Shown: positions 6,230 to 16,229 of the stretch, one piece after another
Position numbering within the stretch: position 1 is the first letter of the stretch
Layout of the letters: the number at the start of each line of letters is the position of its first letter
From: Neisseria dentiae
Lineage (GTDB): Bacteria; Pseudomonadota; Gammaproteobacteria; Burkholderiales; Neisseriaceae
Reading direction: 5' to 3'
Assembly: GCF_014055005.1 (NCBI RefSeq)
Contig: NZ_CP059570.1
Coordinates: 1,984,001 to 2,048,000 of the forward strand
DNA length: 64,000 nt
Notes under the pieces: model-generated
What the model was told of the DNA's origin: nothing
Databases searched by the model: none
The model's input: only the letters and a program-made list of their open reading frames with translations
Translations under genes and position numbers: made by a program

Positions 6230-7822
6230 ATGCGCTTCCGTTTTACTGCCAACCGAGCCGTTTTCCTGTTCAGCCTTTATGTTGCCGCCGTGTTCAATAT
6301 CGGTTATTGGCGGTCGGTTTTCCAAACCGGCGACTGGCTGCTGATACTCACCATGCCGCTGTTTCTGGTGGCTGCCATAAACCTGATTATGCAGCTTTTG
6401 TTTTGGCCCAAAGTGCACCGGCTCACCATCCCCCTGCTGCTGCTTACCGGTGCAGGCGCGTCGTTTGCGGTGATGACGCAAAACATTTTTTTCAATGCCG
6501 ATATGATTCAAAACCTGCTGCAAACCAATCCGGCGGAAGCCGGCGCATGGCTTTCGTGGAAATTCATACTGTGGGTGGCGCTAACCGGCGTGTTGCCGGC
6601 CGTGCTGTATGCCCGCTACGGCAAAATCCGGCATACGGCCAAATGGTATAAAGCACTGGGCTGGCGCGTTTTGAGCGCAGTCGCATCGCTGGCCGTTATC
6701 GGCGCATTGGCGGCAACATCGTATTCGCACTATGCCTCGTTTTTCCGCAACCATTCCAAAATCAGCCACCAGATCACCCCCACCAACCTGATTGGTGCAG
6801 GCATCAAAACCGCCCACAGCGCTTACGATGCCAACCGCCCGTTTGAAACCATCGCCAATGATGCCAAACGCCATGCCGCACCGCACGGGCGCAAGCGCCT
6901 GCTGGTGTTGGTGGTGGGCGAAACCACCCGCGCGCAAAACTGGGGGTTGAACCCCGGCGCGCCCGACACCACGCCCGAGTTGAAACAAACCGCCGGAGTG
7001 ATCAACTATCCCGACATATCTTCTTGCGGCACGGCCACCGCCGTATCGCTGCCGTGTATGTTTTCCAATATGAACCGCAACGATTACAACGCCAGCCGCG
7101 CCAAGCACCAAGAAAACGTGATGGATGTATTGCAACGCAGCGGCCTCTACGCCTCTTGGCGTGAAAACGACGGCGGCTGCAAAGGCGTGTGCGACCGCAT
7201 CAAACACATCAATATCGGCGACATCGCCCAAGCAGGCCAATGCGGCAGCGACGGCTGTCTCGATATGGCTCTGCTCAACGGTTTGGAAGAAGAAATCCGC
7301 GCGATGAAAGGCGACGGCATCATCGTGCTGCACACCATAGGCAGCCACGGCCCCGCATATTACAAGCGCTACACGCCCGAATTCAAAACCTTCCAACCCA
7401 CTTGCGACACCAACCAGCTGCAAGATTGCAGCTCCGCAGCGCTGCAAAACACCTATAACAACACCATCCGCTATATCGATCATATGCTGACCGCCACCAT
7501 CAAACTGCTCGACCGGCAAACCGATACCGACAGCGCCCTGTGGTATGTTTCCGACCACGGCGAATCATTGGGCGAAAACGGCATCTACCTGCACGGCACG
7601 CCTTACGCCGTCGCTCTGAAAACGCAAACCCAAGTGCCGATGATTTTTTGGGCGAAGCAGGGCTGGTACCAAGGCAGCGGCGTGTCGGCCGCCTGTCTGA
7701 AAAGCAACGCCGGCCGCAGCTATTCGCACGACAACCTGTTCCATTCGCTGCTGGGCGTTTTCGATGTGCAAACCGCAGAATACCGCAAAGAACAAGATAT
7801 TTTCGCCGCCTGCCGCGCTTGA
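6230..7822 (+). CDS. lptA: Lipid A phosphoethanolamine transferase (EptA/LptA)
   Basis: The 530-residue protein has five N-terminal membrane segments (to about residue 165) and a periplasmic alkaline-phosphatase-fold domain. Glu231 in VVGETTRAQNW, Thr270 in SSCGTATAVSLPCMFS (the nucleophile by spacing to MCR/EptA) and the late SDHGESLGENG and LHGTP motifs supply the zinc and catalytic residues. Paired cysteines (SSCG, LPCM, GGCKGVC, QCGSDGC, TCDTN, QDCSS) fit the disulphide-rich fold. It transfers phosphoethanolamine from phosphatidylethanolamine to lipid A phosphates, lowering negative charge and binding of cationic peptides. The start has a GAGG sequence upstream. A PmrA-type box in its promoter suggests control by the two-component system 2 kb away. 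Confidence 0.96.
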   Translation: MRFRFTANRAVFLFSLYVAAVFNIGYWRSVFQTGDWLLILTMPLFLVAAINLIMQLLFWPKVHRLTIPLLLLTGAGASFAVMTQNIFFNADMIQNLLQTNPAEAGAWLSWKFILWVALTGVLPAVLYARYGKIRHTAKWYKALGWRVLSAVASLAVIGALAATSYSHYASFFRNHSKISHQITPTNLIGAGIKTAHSAYDANRPFETIANDAKRHAAPHGRKRLLVLVVGETTRAQNWGLNPGAPDTTPELKQTAGVINYPDISSCGTATAVSLPCMFSNMNRNDYNASRAKHQENVMDVLQRSGLYASWRENDGGCKGVCDRIKHINIGDIAQAGQCGSDGCLDMALLNGLEEEIRAMKGDGIIVLHTIGSHGPAYYKRYTPEFKTFQPTCDTNQLQDCSSAALQNTYNNTIRYIDHMLTATIKLLDRQTDTDSALWYVSDHGESLGENGIYLHGTPYAVALKTQTQVPMIFWAKQGWYQGSGVSAACLKSNAGRSYSHDNLFHSLLGVFDVQTAEYRKEQDIFAACRA

Positions 7823-7845
7823 ATCTAAATAGCGGCAAATAAACT

Positions 7846-8041
7846 GAGACCTTTGCAAAACCATTTTGAGGCCGTCTGAAATGCTTAACTTCTGTCATTC
7901 CCGCGTAGGCGGGAATCTAGCCACTTTTTCATAAGTTATTGAAATAAAATACTTGATGATTTTAGGGCTGGATTCCCGCCTACGCGGGAATGACGAGACA
8001 CAAACGTTTTCAGGTTTGAATTGTTTTTTTGCAAAGGCCTC
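7846..8041. repeat. Composite dRS3 repeat, copy 2
   Basis: GAGACCTTTGCAAAA opens the element and TTTTTGCAAAGGCCTC closes it in inverse orientation. dRS3 palindromes lie at 7897-7916 and 7972-7991 around a core that is clearly homologous to that at 38335 (both contain TTATTGAAATAAAATACTT or a one-base variant). A DUS lies just inside the left boundary. Confidence 0.82.
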
Positions 8042-8076
8042 AAACTTTTTGTGATATTTTTTGAATATTGCAAAGA

Positions 8077-8112
8077 CCGCAGGCCGTCTGAAATCTTTCA
8101 GACGGCCTGCGG
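8077..8112. terminator. Perfect inverted DUS hairpin
   Basis: CCGCAGGCCGTCTGAAA and its inverse form a 17-bp stem with a two-base loop between lptA and rmuC, which converge here. Both transcripts could end on it. The rest of 8110-8293 holds nothing I recognise. Confidence 0.55.
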
Positions 8113-8293
8113 CTATATAAAAAACAGTCGGCACCACCTCAAGCCCAAGCAAACAAAATCCGCACAAAACACCGATGGCAGACTGCGGCAAATGCTGCCG
8201 TATTTCCTTTTTCCCTTCGGGCTACAGTCAGCCAACCTGAGAAAAAGTACACACGCCATACGACGGCTTAATCCGAATAGAATGGAACCATAT

Positions 8294-9802
8294 TTACACG
8301 TTCCCTTCCCCGTTTTCCGATTCCGCCTCAGGGGCTTCGAGCATTTCGCCGGCCGCTTTTTCCGCCAGGCTTTTTTCGAGCTGTTTGCTGGCTTTCACGC
8401 CCAGTTTGCGCAGTTTTTCGGCGCGGCCGACCAGATTGCCGCGCCCTTCGTAAAGCTGTTTGTAGGCGGCTTGGTATTGGCTTTGCGCCTGCTCGATGTT
8501 TTTGCCCACCCCTTCGAGCGTGGTAACGAAGCCCACGAATTTATCGTAGAGCTTGCCGCCTTCTTCGGCGATGGCGAGCGCGTTTTGGTTTTGCTGCTCG
8601 TTGCGCCAGATATTAGCCACCGTGCGCAGGGTTGCCAGCAGTGTGCTGGGGCCGACGGGCATAATGCGCTTGTCGAAGCATTCTTGAAACAGGCTGTCGT
8701 CGTGCTGCAAGGCCAATAAATAGGCCGGCTCGACGGGGATAAACATAAACACGAAATCGAGCGTGTTCACCCCTTCCAAATCGCTGTATTGCTTGAGCGA
8801 CAGGCTTTTGATGTGGGCACGCACGCTGGCGGTGTGGGCGGCCAGTTCGCGTTCGGCGGCTTCGGGCGTTTGCGCTTGGGTGTAGCGCACATAAGCCGTG
8901 AGCGATACTTTGCTGTCGATGATAATCTGTTTGTTGTCGGGCAGGTTCACAAGTACATCAGGTTGCAGGCGGCGGATGCTGCCGTCTTCTTCGGTGCGCG
9001 TAGCAGCCGTCTGAACGAAGTATTCGCGCCCTTTTACCAAACCCGAATTTTCCAACACGGTTTCCAAAATCATCTCGCCCCAATTGCCCTGCGTTTTGTT
9101 CTGCGTGCCGGTAAGCGCGTCGGTGAGCGCTTTGGCATCGGCATGAAGCTGGTTGTTGAGGCTTTGCAGGCGTTTGAGTTCGTTTTCCAGAGTCAGCCGC
9201 TCTTTGGCTTCTTTTTCATAAGTGTTCTGCACCAGTTCGCTGAATTTGCCCATGCGCTCGTTGAGCGGGGTAAGCAGGCGGTTGATGCTCTCGGCGTTGT
9301 GTTCGGTGAAGCGCTTGGTTTTTTCTTCGAGAATCGTGTTGGCAAGGTTTTGAAACTGGTCGGCCAAACTTTGGCGCGCCTCGGCCAGCAGAGCCATTTT
9401 TTCTTCGTGGGCGAGGCGCTCCTGCCCGATTTGGGTGTTCAAACGCTCGTAACCGATTCGGCTTTCGGCCAGCGCCTGCTGTAAATCGCGGTAATCGTTT
9501 TTCAGACGGCCCAATTCGCTTTCGCGCTCTTGCAGGCTTTCGATATGCTGGCGGGCGGCGGCGAAACGGCTTGATGTTTCTTGCAGCTCGGCACGGATTT
9601 CCTGCTCGCGGCGGCGGCTTTCATCCAGCTCGTTTTGCAGCGGCCCGATCTGCGCGGCGCGGGTTTCGGCGGCGGCCAGCTCGGTGTGCAAACGGTGCGC
9701 TTGGGCTTGGTGCTTGGCGCGCAGAAACAGCCAGGCAAACAAAACGCCCAAACCGATGCCGGCAAACGCGGCAAACAACAGATAAAGCAGAGTGTCGTTC
9801 AT
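8294..9802 (-). CDS. rmuC: DNA recombination protein RmuC homologue
   Basis: The chosen start is the ATG at 9802 (MNDTLLYLLFAAFAGIGLG), giving 502 residues. An in-frame extension upstream lacks a good start and encodes DUS-derived sequence. One N-terminal membrane anchor is followed by a long coiled coil (about 35-200; many Q, E, R and A residues). The conserved RmuC domain follows, with LTGTQNKTQGNWGEMILETVLE, QPDVLVNLPDNKQIIIDSKVSLTAY and the FMFIPVEPAYLLAL stretch. The domain belongs to the PD-(D/E)xK nuclease-like group. Family members limit inversions at short repeats, which would matter in a genome this rich in inverted repeats. The length is normal. Confidence 0.95.
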   Translation of the reverse strand: MNDTLLYLLFAAFAGIGLGVLFAWLFLRAKHQAQAHRLHTELAAAETRAAQIGPLQNELDESRRREQEIRAELQETSSRFAAARQHIESLQERESELGRLKNDYRDLQQALAESRIGYERLNTQIGQERLAHEEKMALLAEARQSLADQFQNLANTILEEKTKRFTEHNAESINRLLTPLNERMGKFSELVQNTYEKEAKERLTLENELKRLQSLNNQLHADAKALTDALTGTQNKTQGNWGEMILETVLENSGLVKGREYFVQTAATRTEEDGSIRRLQPDVLVNLPDNKQIIIDSKVSLTAYVRYTQAQTPEAAERELAAHTASVRAHIKSLSLKQYSDLEGVNTLDFVFMFIPVEPAYLLALQHDDSLFQECFDKRIMPVGPSTLLATLRTVANIWRNEQQNQNALAIAEEGGKLYDKFVGFVTTLEGVGKNIEQAQSQYQAAYKQLYEGRGNLVGRAEKLRKLGVKASKQLEKSLAEKAAGEMLEAPEAESENGEGNV

Positions 9803-10012
9803 ACTATATAATATATGTTTCAATATCCGATTAAAGCCGAAGCAGGCGCAAACACCGTTGAGGCCGTCTGAAAACGCCTGCCGCAAAGCCCTTGCGGGGC
9901 AGGCGGAATATACCATGTTTCAGACGGCCGGAAACCTCCGCCAAGCCGCCTGACCAACATCATATATAGAGTACCCACTGCCTCCCGCCAACCAACCGGT
10001 TCCCACCCATCC

Positions 10013-10969
10013 ATGCAGAATTTTACCGACGCCGTTTTGTTCGCCATCAATGTAACCCTGCCCAGCACCCTGCTGCTTGGCTTCGGCATATTTTTGCGCC
10101 GCGCGGCACAAATCAACGAACACTTTATCGCACAAGCTTCCAAACTGGTTTACCTCTACGGCCTGCCGTGTCTGCTGTTTGCCAATCTTGCCGAAAGCAA
10201 CATCAACTACGGCGAACAAGCCCTGCTGTTGGCGGCAGGAGCCGTATCCGTGCTGGTTTGTTTTGCCGCCGCCGAACTTTACGCATGGAAATTCGTTGCC
10301 GATCCGCGCGACAAAGGCGTGTTCGTACAAGGCGTATTCCGCGGCAATTTAGGCATTATGGGCCTGGCATTCGTATTCAACGCCTACGGAGAAAGCGGCG
10401 TGGCCGCCGGCGCAGTTTATACCGGCGTGATAACCATATTGTTCAACATCTTGGCAGTTATCACCCTCAGCAGGGCAGAAGGCAGCGGATGGCATAAAAA
10501 AGCAGGCAACATTCTCAAAAAAATCTTCACCAACCCGTTGATTCTCGCCATCGTGGCCGCTTTGCTGCTGCAACACTTCCATATTCCCGTACCCAAACCC
10601 ATTATGAAAACCGCAGGGTATGTTGCCAATATCTCATTGCCGCTGGCGCTGATTTGCGCCGGAGCAGCATTCGATATCCGTTCCATGCTGAAAATGTCGG
10701 ATATCTCCTTGCAAGCCAGCATCGGAAGATTGTTTGCCGCCCCCGTTATCGCCGTTATCACAGGTTTGGCTTTCGGCCTGAGCGGCGTAGCGTTCGGCGT
10801 ATTGTTCCTGATGACGGCCACGCCCGTAGCCGCCGCAGCCTATGTGATGGCCAAAGCCATGGGCGGTAACGACACCGCAGCCGCCAACATCACCGGCATC
10901 ACCACGTTCGGCGCCATGTTTACCGCCGCCGCAGGCATCGTAGCGTTAAGAAGTTTAGGCTTGATGTAG
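10013..10969 (+). CDS. AEC-family (auxin efflux carrier) transporter
   Basis: This 318-residue integral membrane protein has about ten hydrophobic segments in two halves. Family features are visible: INVTLPSTLLLGFGIFLRR at the start, LPCLLFANLAES, the FRGNLGIMGLAFVFNAYGE block around the first crossover, and LPLALICAGAAFD and FLMTATPVAAAAYVMAK in the second half. Bacterial AEC proteins export small organic acids such as malate or malonate; the substrate here cannot be read from sequence. It is divergent from rmuC with about 210 bp between the starts, and I see no clear terminator after it. Confidence 0.88.
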   Translation: MQNFTDAVLFAINVTLPSTLLLGFGIFLRRAAQINEHFIAQASKLVYLYGLPCLLFANLAESNINYGEQALLLAAGAVSVLVCFAAAELYAWKFVADPRDKGVFVQGVFRGNLGIMGLAFVFNAYGESGVAAGAVYTGVITILFNILAVITLSRAEGSGWHKKAGNILKKIFTNPLILAIVAALLLQHFHIPVPKPIMKTAGYVANISLPLALICAGAAFDIRSMLKMSDISLQASIGRLFAAPVIAVITGLAFGLSGVAFGVLFLMTATPVAAAAYVMAKAMGGNDTAAANITGITTFGAMFTAAAGIVALRSLGLM

Positions 10970-11302
10970 CCGAAACCGTTACCGTTCAAGCCGTCTGAAA
11001 ACCGATAAAACCTTACGGTGCCGAAAAACAACACAAACTGACAATTTGTTGCAAATGTGCCAAATCTCGCTGGTTTTTTTGTATGGCAATGATTTAAAAG
11101 GAATTTGCTTCATGGTGTGGAATAAACCCCACACATTCTGCCAAGTGATGGCGCATTTAAAGCCGATAAAGTTTGTTTTTTTGCAACGAAGCAATTATAT
11201 TAGCAGACATGAAATCGCTAACCTTGCGATGAATGCCAAAGCTTGGATGGTTTCATGCCCATTTGAGTTTGTTTTCTTAAACGATAGAAAAGGAATACAG
11301 CA

Positions 11303-12406
11303 ATGAAAAAATCTCTGATTGCCTTGAGCCTGGCTGCCCTGCCTGTTGCCGCTTTCGCCGACGTAACCCTGTACGGCCAAATCAAAGCTGGTGTTGAAGT
11401 TTCTAAAGTAAAAGTAGGTTCTGGTGATGATGCTGCTCGCTCTAAAACTGCAACCGAAATCGCCGACTTCGGTTCACGTATCGGTTTCAAAGGCCACGAG
11501 CACTTGGGCAACAACCTGAATGCCATTTGGAAAGTTGAGCAAAAAACTTCTGTTGCCGGTAGCGATGCGGGCTGGGGTAACCGTGAAGCCTACATTGGTT
11601 TGGAAGGTAACTTCGGTACTTTCCGTGCCGGTAAAATCGCTACCCAACTTGATGATATGGGTACTATCGATCCGTGGGAATACAACAACAACGCTTTAGG
11701 TTTGGGTGTGTTTACCCGTACTGGTGAAAAAGTCGTATCTGCTCGCTACGATACCCCCGTATTTGGTGGTTTTAGTGCGAATGTGCAGTATACGCCGCGT
11801 GACAATGCTAATCCCGATGACAAATATACTCATGAAGAGGCTTCTCGTGACGCTTACTATGCTGGCTTGAACTATGAAAATTCTGGTTTCTTTGCCCAAT
11901 ATGGTGCAAAAATTCAGAAAAATGGCTACACTAACCAACGTGGTGAAGGTCGCAATGGTCAAGTTCATCGCGTAGAAGGTGGTTACGATGCTAACAATCT
12001 GTTTGCAGGCTTGGGTTATCAATATACTAAAGGTTTTGATACAGAAAACAGCTATCGTGCACGCATTGCAAATGCATTTGATGCGTATGAAGCTGAACAA
12101 GAAGATGGTAACTTGGCTAATGATGATACAAGTAACCCGATTAAAACTCACGAGCTGGCTGCAACTGTAGCTTACCGCTTTGGTAATGTTACTCCCCGCC
12201 TGTCTTATGCTCACGGTTTTAAAGCCAAAACTACTGGCGGAGAGAAATTGAACAGCACTCAATACAACCAAGTGGTTGTAGGTGCCGACTACGACTTCTC
12301 CAAACGCACTACCGCTATGGTATCTGCCGGTTGGTTGAAAGCCGGTCGCGGCGACAACAAGATCCAAAACACCGCCGGTTTGGTTGGTCTGCGTCACAAA
12401 TTCTAA
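11303..12406 (+). CDS. porB: Major outer membrane porin PorB
   Basis: The 367-residue protein has a 19-residue signal peptide (cleavage AFA|DVTLYGQ) and the classic neisserial porin start VTLYGQIKAGVE. Strand motifs follow (RIGFKGHEHLGNNLNAIWKVEQ, NREAYIGLEGNFGTFRAGK, ARYDTPVFGGFSANVQY) and the protein ends in LVGLRHKF with terminal Phe. It should form a trimeric 16-strand barrel for anion-selective diffusion. Length is typical. The middle of the gene, about 11760-12130 (surface loops), is more AT-rich and uses more A/T-ending codons than its ends, as expected for loops exchanged by recombination. An AAAAGGAAT ribosome site precedes the ATG. The 10970-11302 gap holds its promoter region, including a GTGTGG-CCACAC hairpin near 11116; no poly-G switch is present. 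Confidence 0.96.
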   Translation: MKKSLIALSLAALPVAAFADVTLYGQIKAGVEVSKVKVGSGDDAARSKTATEIADFGSRIGFKGHEHLGNNLNAIWKVEQKTSVAGSDAGWGNREAYIGLEGNFGTFRAGKIATQLDDMGTIDPWEYNNNALGLGVFTRTGEKVVSARYDTPVFGGFSANVQYTPRDNANPDDKYTHEEASRDAYYAGLNYENSGFFAQYGAKIQKNGYTNQRGEGRNGQVHRVEGGYDANNLFAGLGYQYTKGFDTENSYRARIANAFDAYEAEQEDGNLANDDTSNPIKTHELAATVAYRFGNVTPRLSYAHGFKAKTTGGEKLNSTQYNQVVVGADYDFSKRTTAMVSAGWLKAGRGDNKIQNTAGLVGLRHKF

Positions 12407-12421
12407 TCTTGCGATTAGTGC

Positions 12422-12451
12422 AAAAGAGCCTGCAAATGCAGGCTCTTTTTG
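12422..12451 (+). terminator. porB terminator
   Basis: AAGAGCCTGC, an AAAT loop and GCAGGCTCTT followed by TTT, 16 bp after the stop codon. Confidence 0.93.
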
Positions 12452-12579
12452 TTTTCTATTAAACCAAACATTGGCTATATACTTTATTCGCTTTGAACCG
12501 CTTTATCTTTTTCCAAGCTAACTGCCTATTTAGGCAAAGCTGTTACAATAGCTCTTTCTCCAATTGTTGTTACATCATC

Positions 12580-15500
12580 ATGACCAAACCCATTTATATC
12601 CCCTTGCGCCTGCATACCGAATTTTCCATCACCGATGGCACGGTGCGCATCAAAGATGTTGTTAAAAAAGCAGCGGCCATCGGCATTCCCGCACTGGGAA
12701 TCAGCGACTTAATGAACACGTTTGGTTTGGTGAAGTTCTATAAAGCCTGCCGCGGCGCGGGCATTAAGCCTGTGATGGCGGCTGATGTGTGGGTTGAAAA
12801 CCCCGAAGCAGCCGATAAGCCTTTCAGGGCGGTTTTGATTGCGCAAAACGATGAGGGATACCGGCGTTTAAGCGAACTGCTCACGGCAGCTTATGTGGGG
12901 GAGGATCGCAATCCGGATCATGCGGAGCTTCGCCAAGCATGGTTGGCCGAGGGTGATAACACCGGTTTGATTTGCTTATCCGGCGCACATTACGGCGAAG
13001 TGGGCACGCATCTGATGAACGGCCATCCGGAGGCGGCCAGAGCGGCGGCGCGCAAATATGCGGCGTGGTTTCCGAATGCGTTTTATTTGGAATTGCAGCG
13101 TCTGCCCGAGCGCCCGCAGTGGGAAATTTCGGTTGCAGGCAGCGTGGAAATCGCCGGAGAGCTTGATTTGCCGCTCGTTGCAACCCATCCGGTGCAATTT
13201 TTGAATAGCGAAGATTTCCAAGCACACGAGGCGCGGGTGTGTATTGCGGGCGGTTGGGTGCTGGCAGATAAAAAGCGCCCGCACGATTTTTCGCCCAGCC
13301 AGTTTTTCGTAGCGCCCGAGGTGATGGCCGAGCGTTTTGCCGACCTGCCTGAAGCGCTTGAAAATACGGTGGAAATTGCCAAGCGGTGCAATCTCACGCT
13401 CACGCTGGGCAAAAACTTTCTACCGCTGTTTCCCACACCCGACGGTATGTCGTTGGACGATTATCTCGTGCAGCTTTCCAATGAAGGCTTGCAGGAGCGT
13501 ATGGTTCAGCTTTACCCCGACGAGGCCGAGCGTGCCGAAAAAATGCCCGAATATCAGGTGCGTTTGGATTTCGAGCTGAAAATCATCATCCAGATGGGTT
13601 TTCCGGGCTATTTTCTCATCGTGCAAGACTTCATCAACTGGGCAAAAAACAACGGCTGCCCGGTGGGACCGGGGCGCGGTTCGGGCGCAGGTTCGCTGGT
13701 GGCTTATGCGTTGAAAATTACTGATCTCGACCCGCTGAAATACGCGCTGCTGTTCGAGCGTTTTTTGAACCCCGAGCGCGTGTCTATGCCCGACTTCGAT
13801 ATCGATTTCTGCCAAAGCAACCGCGGCCGCGTGATTGAATATGTGCGCGAGAAATACGGTGCGAATGCAGTCAGCCAGATTGTTACTTTCGGCACCATGT
13901 CGTCGAAAGCGGTTATCCGCGATGTGGGTCGCGTGCTGGAGCTGCCGTTCGGCCTGTGCGACCGCCTCTCGAAACTGATTCCGCTCGAAGCCAACCGCCC
14001 CGTGAGCCTCGATAAGGCCATGGAAATGGAGCCGGAAATCAAACAGTTGATTGAAAACGAAGATGCGGGCGAGTTAATCGGGTTGGCGAAAAAGCTGGAA
14101 GATCTCACCCGCGGCCTCGGTATGCACGCGGGCGGCGTGCTGATTGCGCCGGGCAAAATTTCCGATTTCAGCCCCGTGTATCAGGCCGACGAATCGGCTT
14201 CGCCGGTGTCGATGTACGACAAGGGCGACGTGGAAGACGTGGGCTTGGTGAAGTTCGACTTCCTGGGCCTGCGCAACTTAACCATTATCGAAATGGCGCA
14301 GGAAAACATCAAAAAAACCGTTGGCGAAACCGTGGACGTCAACACCATTCCGCTCGACGACCAAGCGGCTTACAAGATTTTCCGCGATGCCAACACCACC
14401 GCCGTATTCCAGTTTGAATCGACCGGCATGAAAAAAATGCTGAAAACGGCGCACACCACCAAGTTTGAAGAGCTGATTGCGTTTGTGTCGCTCTACCGCC
14501 CCGGCCCGATGGACAATATTCCCGACTTCGTCGCCCGTATGAAAGGGCAGGCATTCGAATATATCCACCCGCTGTTGGAGCCCGTGCTGGAGCCGACCTA
14601 CGGCATCATGGTGTATCAGGAGCAAGTGATGCAGGCCGCACAGATTATCGGCGGCTACTCGCTCGGCGGCGCCGACCTGCTGCGCCGCGCCATGGGCAAG
14701 AAAAAGCCCGAAGAGATGGTGAAGCACCGCGAAATATTCGCCAAAGGCGCAGAAGAAAAAAACATTCCGCGCAAAAAAGCCGACGAAATTTTCGATTATA
14801 TGGAAAAATTCGCCGGCTACGGCTTCAACAAATCCCACGCCGCCGCCTATGCGCTGATTTCGTATCAGACGGCCTGGCTCAAAGCGCATTACCCCGCCGA
14901 ATTTATGGCCGCCACCATGTCGAGCGAGCTGGACAACACCGACCAGCTCAAGCATTTCTACGACGATGCCCGCGCCAACGGCATCACCTTCCTGCCGCCC
15001 GACATCAACGAATCCGATTATCTGTTTACGCCAAACAACCAAAAACAAATCCGCTACGCGCTCGGCGCCATCAAAGGCACAGGCGAAGGCGCGGTGGCCG
15101 CCATCATCGAAGCCCGCCGGCTTGGAGGCAGATTCACAGGCCTGCTCGATTTTTGCGAACGCGTCGGCAAAGAACACATGAACCGCCGCACCCTCGAAGC
15201 CCTGATACGCGGCGGCGCGTTCGACGGCATCGAACCCAACCGCGCCATGCTGCTGGCCAATATCGATTTAGCCATGAACAATGCCGACCAAAAAGCCGCC
15301 AACGCCAACCAAGGCGGATTGTTCGACACGATGGAAGACGCCATCTCCGCCATCGAATTGGCCGATGCCCCCGCTTGGAACGAATCGGAAAAACTCGCCG
15401 AAGAAAAAACCGTTATCGGCTTTTATCTTTCCGGCCACCCGTTCGGCCCCTATGCCGAAGAAGTGCGCCAAATCGCCCCCACCCGCTTAGGCCGTCTGAA

Positions 15501-16014
15501 ACCGCAAGACAACGTGCGCGTGGCCGGTTTCGCCACCGCCGTGCGCACCATGATGGGCAAGCGCGGCAAAATCGCCTTCGTAACGCTCGAAGACCAAAGC
15601 GCGCAAGTGGAAGTGATGGTAACCGGGCAAGTGTTGGAAGAAAGCGCAGGCCGTCTGAAAGCCGACCAAGTTTTGATTATGGAATGCAAGATCAGCCGCG
15701 ACGACTACAGCGGCGGCGACGCCCTGCGCATCATGGCCAATCAGGTGATGACCCTGCAAAGCGCCCGTGAACGCTACGCCCGCAGCCTGAATCTGATGCT
15801 GCGCCCCGAACACGACATCGCGCAATTGGCAGCACTGCTCTCTGCCCACAAACTGCCCGGCACCGCCCATATCCCGCTGCGCCTGGCCTACGGCAACGAT
15901 GCCGCATCCGGCGATTTGCGCATCGCCCCGAAATGGGCGGTAACGCCGAGCGCGGAGCTGTTCGGCGGGCTGGAAGAGCTGCTGGGCGAGCGGGCGGTAA
16001 GGGTAAACTGGTGA
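12580..16014 (+). CDS. dnaE: DNA polymerase III alpha subunit
   Basis: The start is placed at the ATG of MTKPIYIPLRLHTEFSITDG, giving 1144 residues. The open frame reaches 29 codons further upstream but that part has no family similarity. The N-terminal PHP domain (LRLHTEFS to about 280) is followed by the polymerase core with GPGRGSGAGSLVAYAL and the catalytic aspartates in MPDFDIDFC. Next come the LYRPGPMDNIPDFV and YQEQVMQ stretches, the helix-hairpin-helix region and an OB-fold near 980-1060. It is the replicative polymerase of the cell. The length is normal for the DnaE1 type. The AT-rich stretch before it lacks a strong Shine-Dalgarno sequence. Confidence 0.97.
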   Translation: MTKPIYIPLRLHTEFSITDGTVRIKDVVKKAAAIGIPALGISDLMNTFGLVKFYKACRGAGIKPVMAADVWVENPEAADKPFRAVLIAQNDEGYRRLSELLTAAYVGEDRNPDHAELRQAWLAEGDNTGLICLSGAHYGEVGTHLMNGHPEAARAAARKYAAWFPNAFYLELQRLPERPQWEISVAGSVEIAGELDLPLVATHPVQFLNSEDFQAHEARVCIAGGWVLADKKRPHDFSPSQFFVAPEVMAERFADLPEALENTVEIAKRCNLTLTLGKNFLPLFPTPDGMSLDDYLVQLSNEGLQERMVQLYPDEAERAEKMPEYQVRLDFELKIIIQMGFPGYFLIVQDFINWAKNNGCPVGPGRGSGAGSLVAYALKITDLDPLKYALLFERFLNPERVSMPDFDIDFCQSNRGRVIEYVREKYGANAVSQIVTFGTMSSKAVIRDVGRVLELPFGLCDRLSKLIPLEANRPVSLDKAMEMEPEIKQLIENEDAGELIGLAKKLEDLTRGLGMHAGGVLIAPGKISDFSPVYQADESASPVSMYDKGDVEDVGLVKFDFLGLRNLTIIEMAQENIKKTVGETVDVNTIPLDDQAAYKIFRDANTTAVFQFESTGMKKMLKTAHTTKFEELIAFVSLYRPGPMDNIPDFVARMKGQAFEYIHPLLEPVLEPTYGIMVYQEQVMQAAQIIGGYSLGGADLLRRAMGKKKPEEMVKHREIFAKGAEEKNIPRKKADEIFDYMEKFAGYGFNKSHAAAYALISYQTAWLKAHYPAEFMAATMSSELDNTDQLKHFYDDARANGITFLPPDINESDYLFTPNNQKQIRYALGAIKGTGEGAVAAIIEARRLGGRFTGLLDFCERVGKEHMNRRTLEALIRGGAFDGIEPNRAMLLANIDLAMNNADQKAANANQGGLFDTMEDAISAIELADAPAWNESEKLAEEKTVIGFYLSGHPFGPYAEEVRQIAPTRLGRLKPQDNVRVAGFATAVRTMMGKRGKIAFVTLEDQSAQVEVMVTGQVLEESAGRLKADQVLIMECKISRDDYSGGDALRIMANQVMTLQSARERYARSLNLMLRPEHDIAQLAALLSAHKLPGTAHIPLRLAYGNDAASGDLRIAPKWAVTPSAELFGGLEELLGERAVRVNW

Positions 16015-16098
16015 TAAACCGAATAAAAAAACCGAAACGGAAAAGCGCGCCGGAGAGAATATTTGCAAGGTGAGGCTTTTGCAAAATCGGGCGTAAGG

Positions 16099-16215
16099 TA
16101 TAGTGAATTCAAATAAAAACTCCGAAATGAAATAACTGCATTCAAACTTGCAATTGGGCGATATGCTAAAGAATCGTTTTACCCTACTTCGGCATTCTTA
16201 TTTTAATCCACTATA
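16099..16215. mobile_element. 117-bp MITE, copy 1 (intergenic)
   Basis: It begins TATAGTGAATTC and ends AATCCACTATA, with imperfect terminal inverted repeats of about 30 bp (the right end reads inward as TATAGTGGATTAAAATAAGA). It is identical base for base to the element at 43030-43146. There is no coding capacity. It follows dnaE and lies beside a GAGGCTTTTGCAAAA boundary fragment at 16073. Confidence 0.85.
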
Positions 16216-16229
16216 TTTTTAAAAACTTC

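Noticed and set aside
6485..6492. T7 run inside lptA and a C6 run at 56874 as phase-variation tracts
   Set aside because: Both are short. The lptA run does not break the frame, and the C run lies outside any recognisable promoter spacing.
6581..7558. 325-codon open frame on the minus strand
   Set aside because: Antisense of lptA; glycine/valine/alanine-rich shadow translation.
9803..9916. 38-codon upstream extension of rmuC
   Set aside because: It reads through DUS sequence and lacks similarity; the ATG at 9802 gives the standard N-terminal anchor.
12493..12579. 29-codon upstream extension of dnaE
   Set aside because: The translation (phenylalanine- and cysteine-rich) has no DnaE similarity and MTKPIYIPLRLHTEFS is the expected start.
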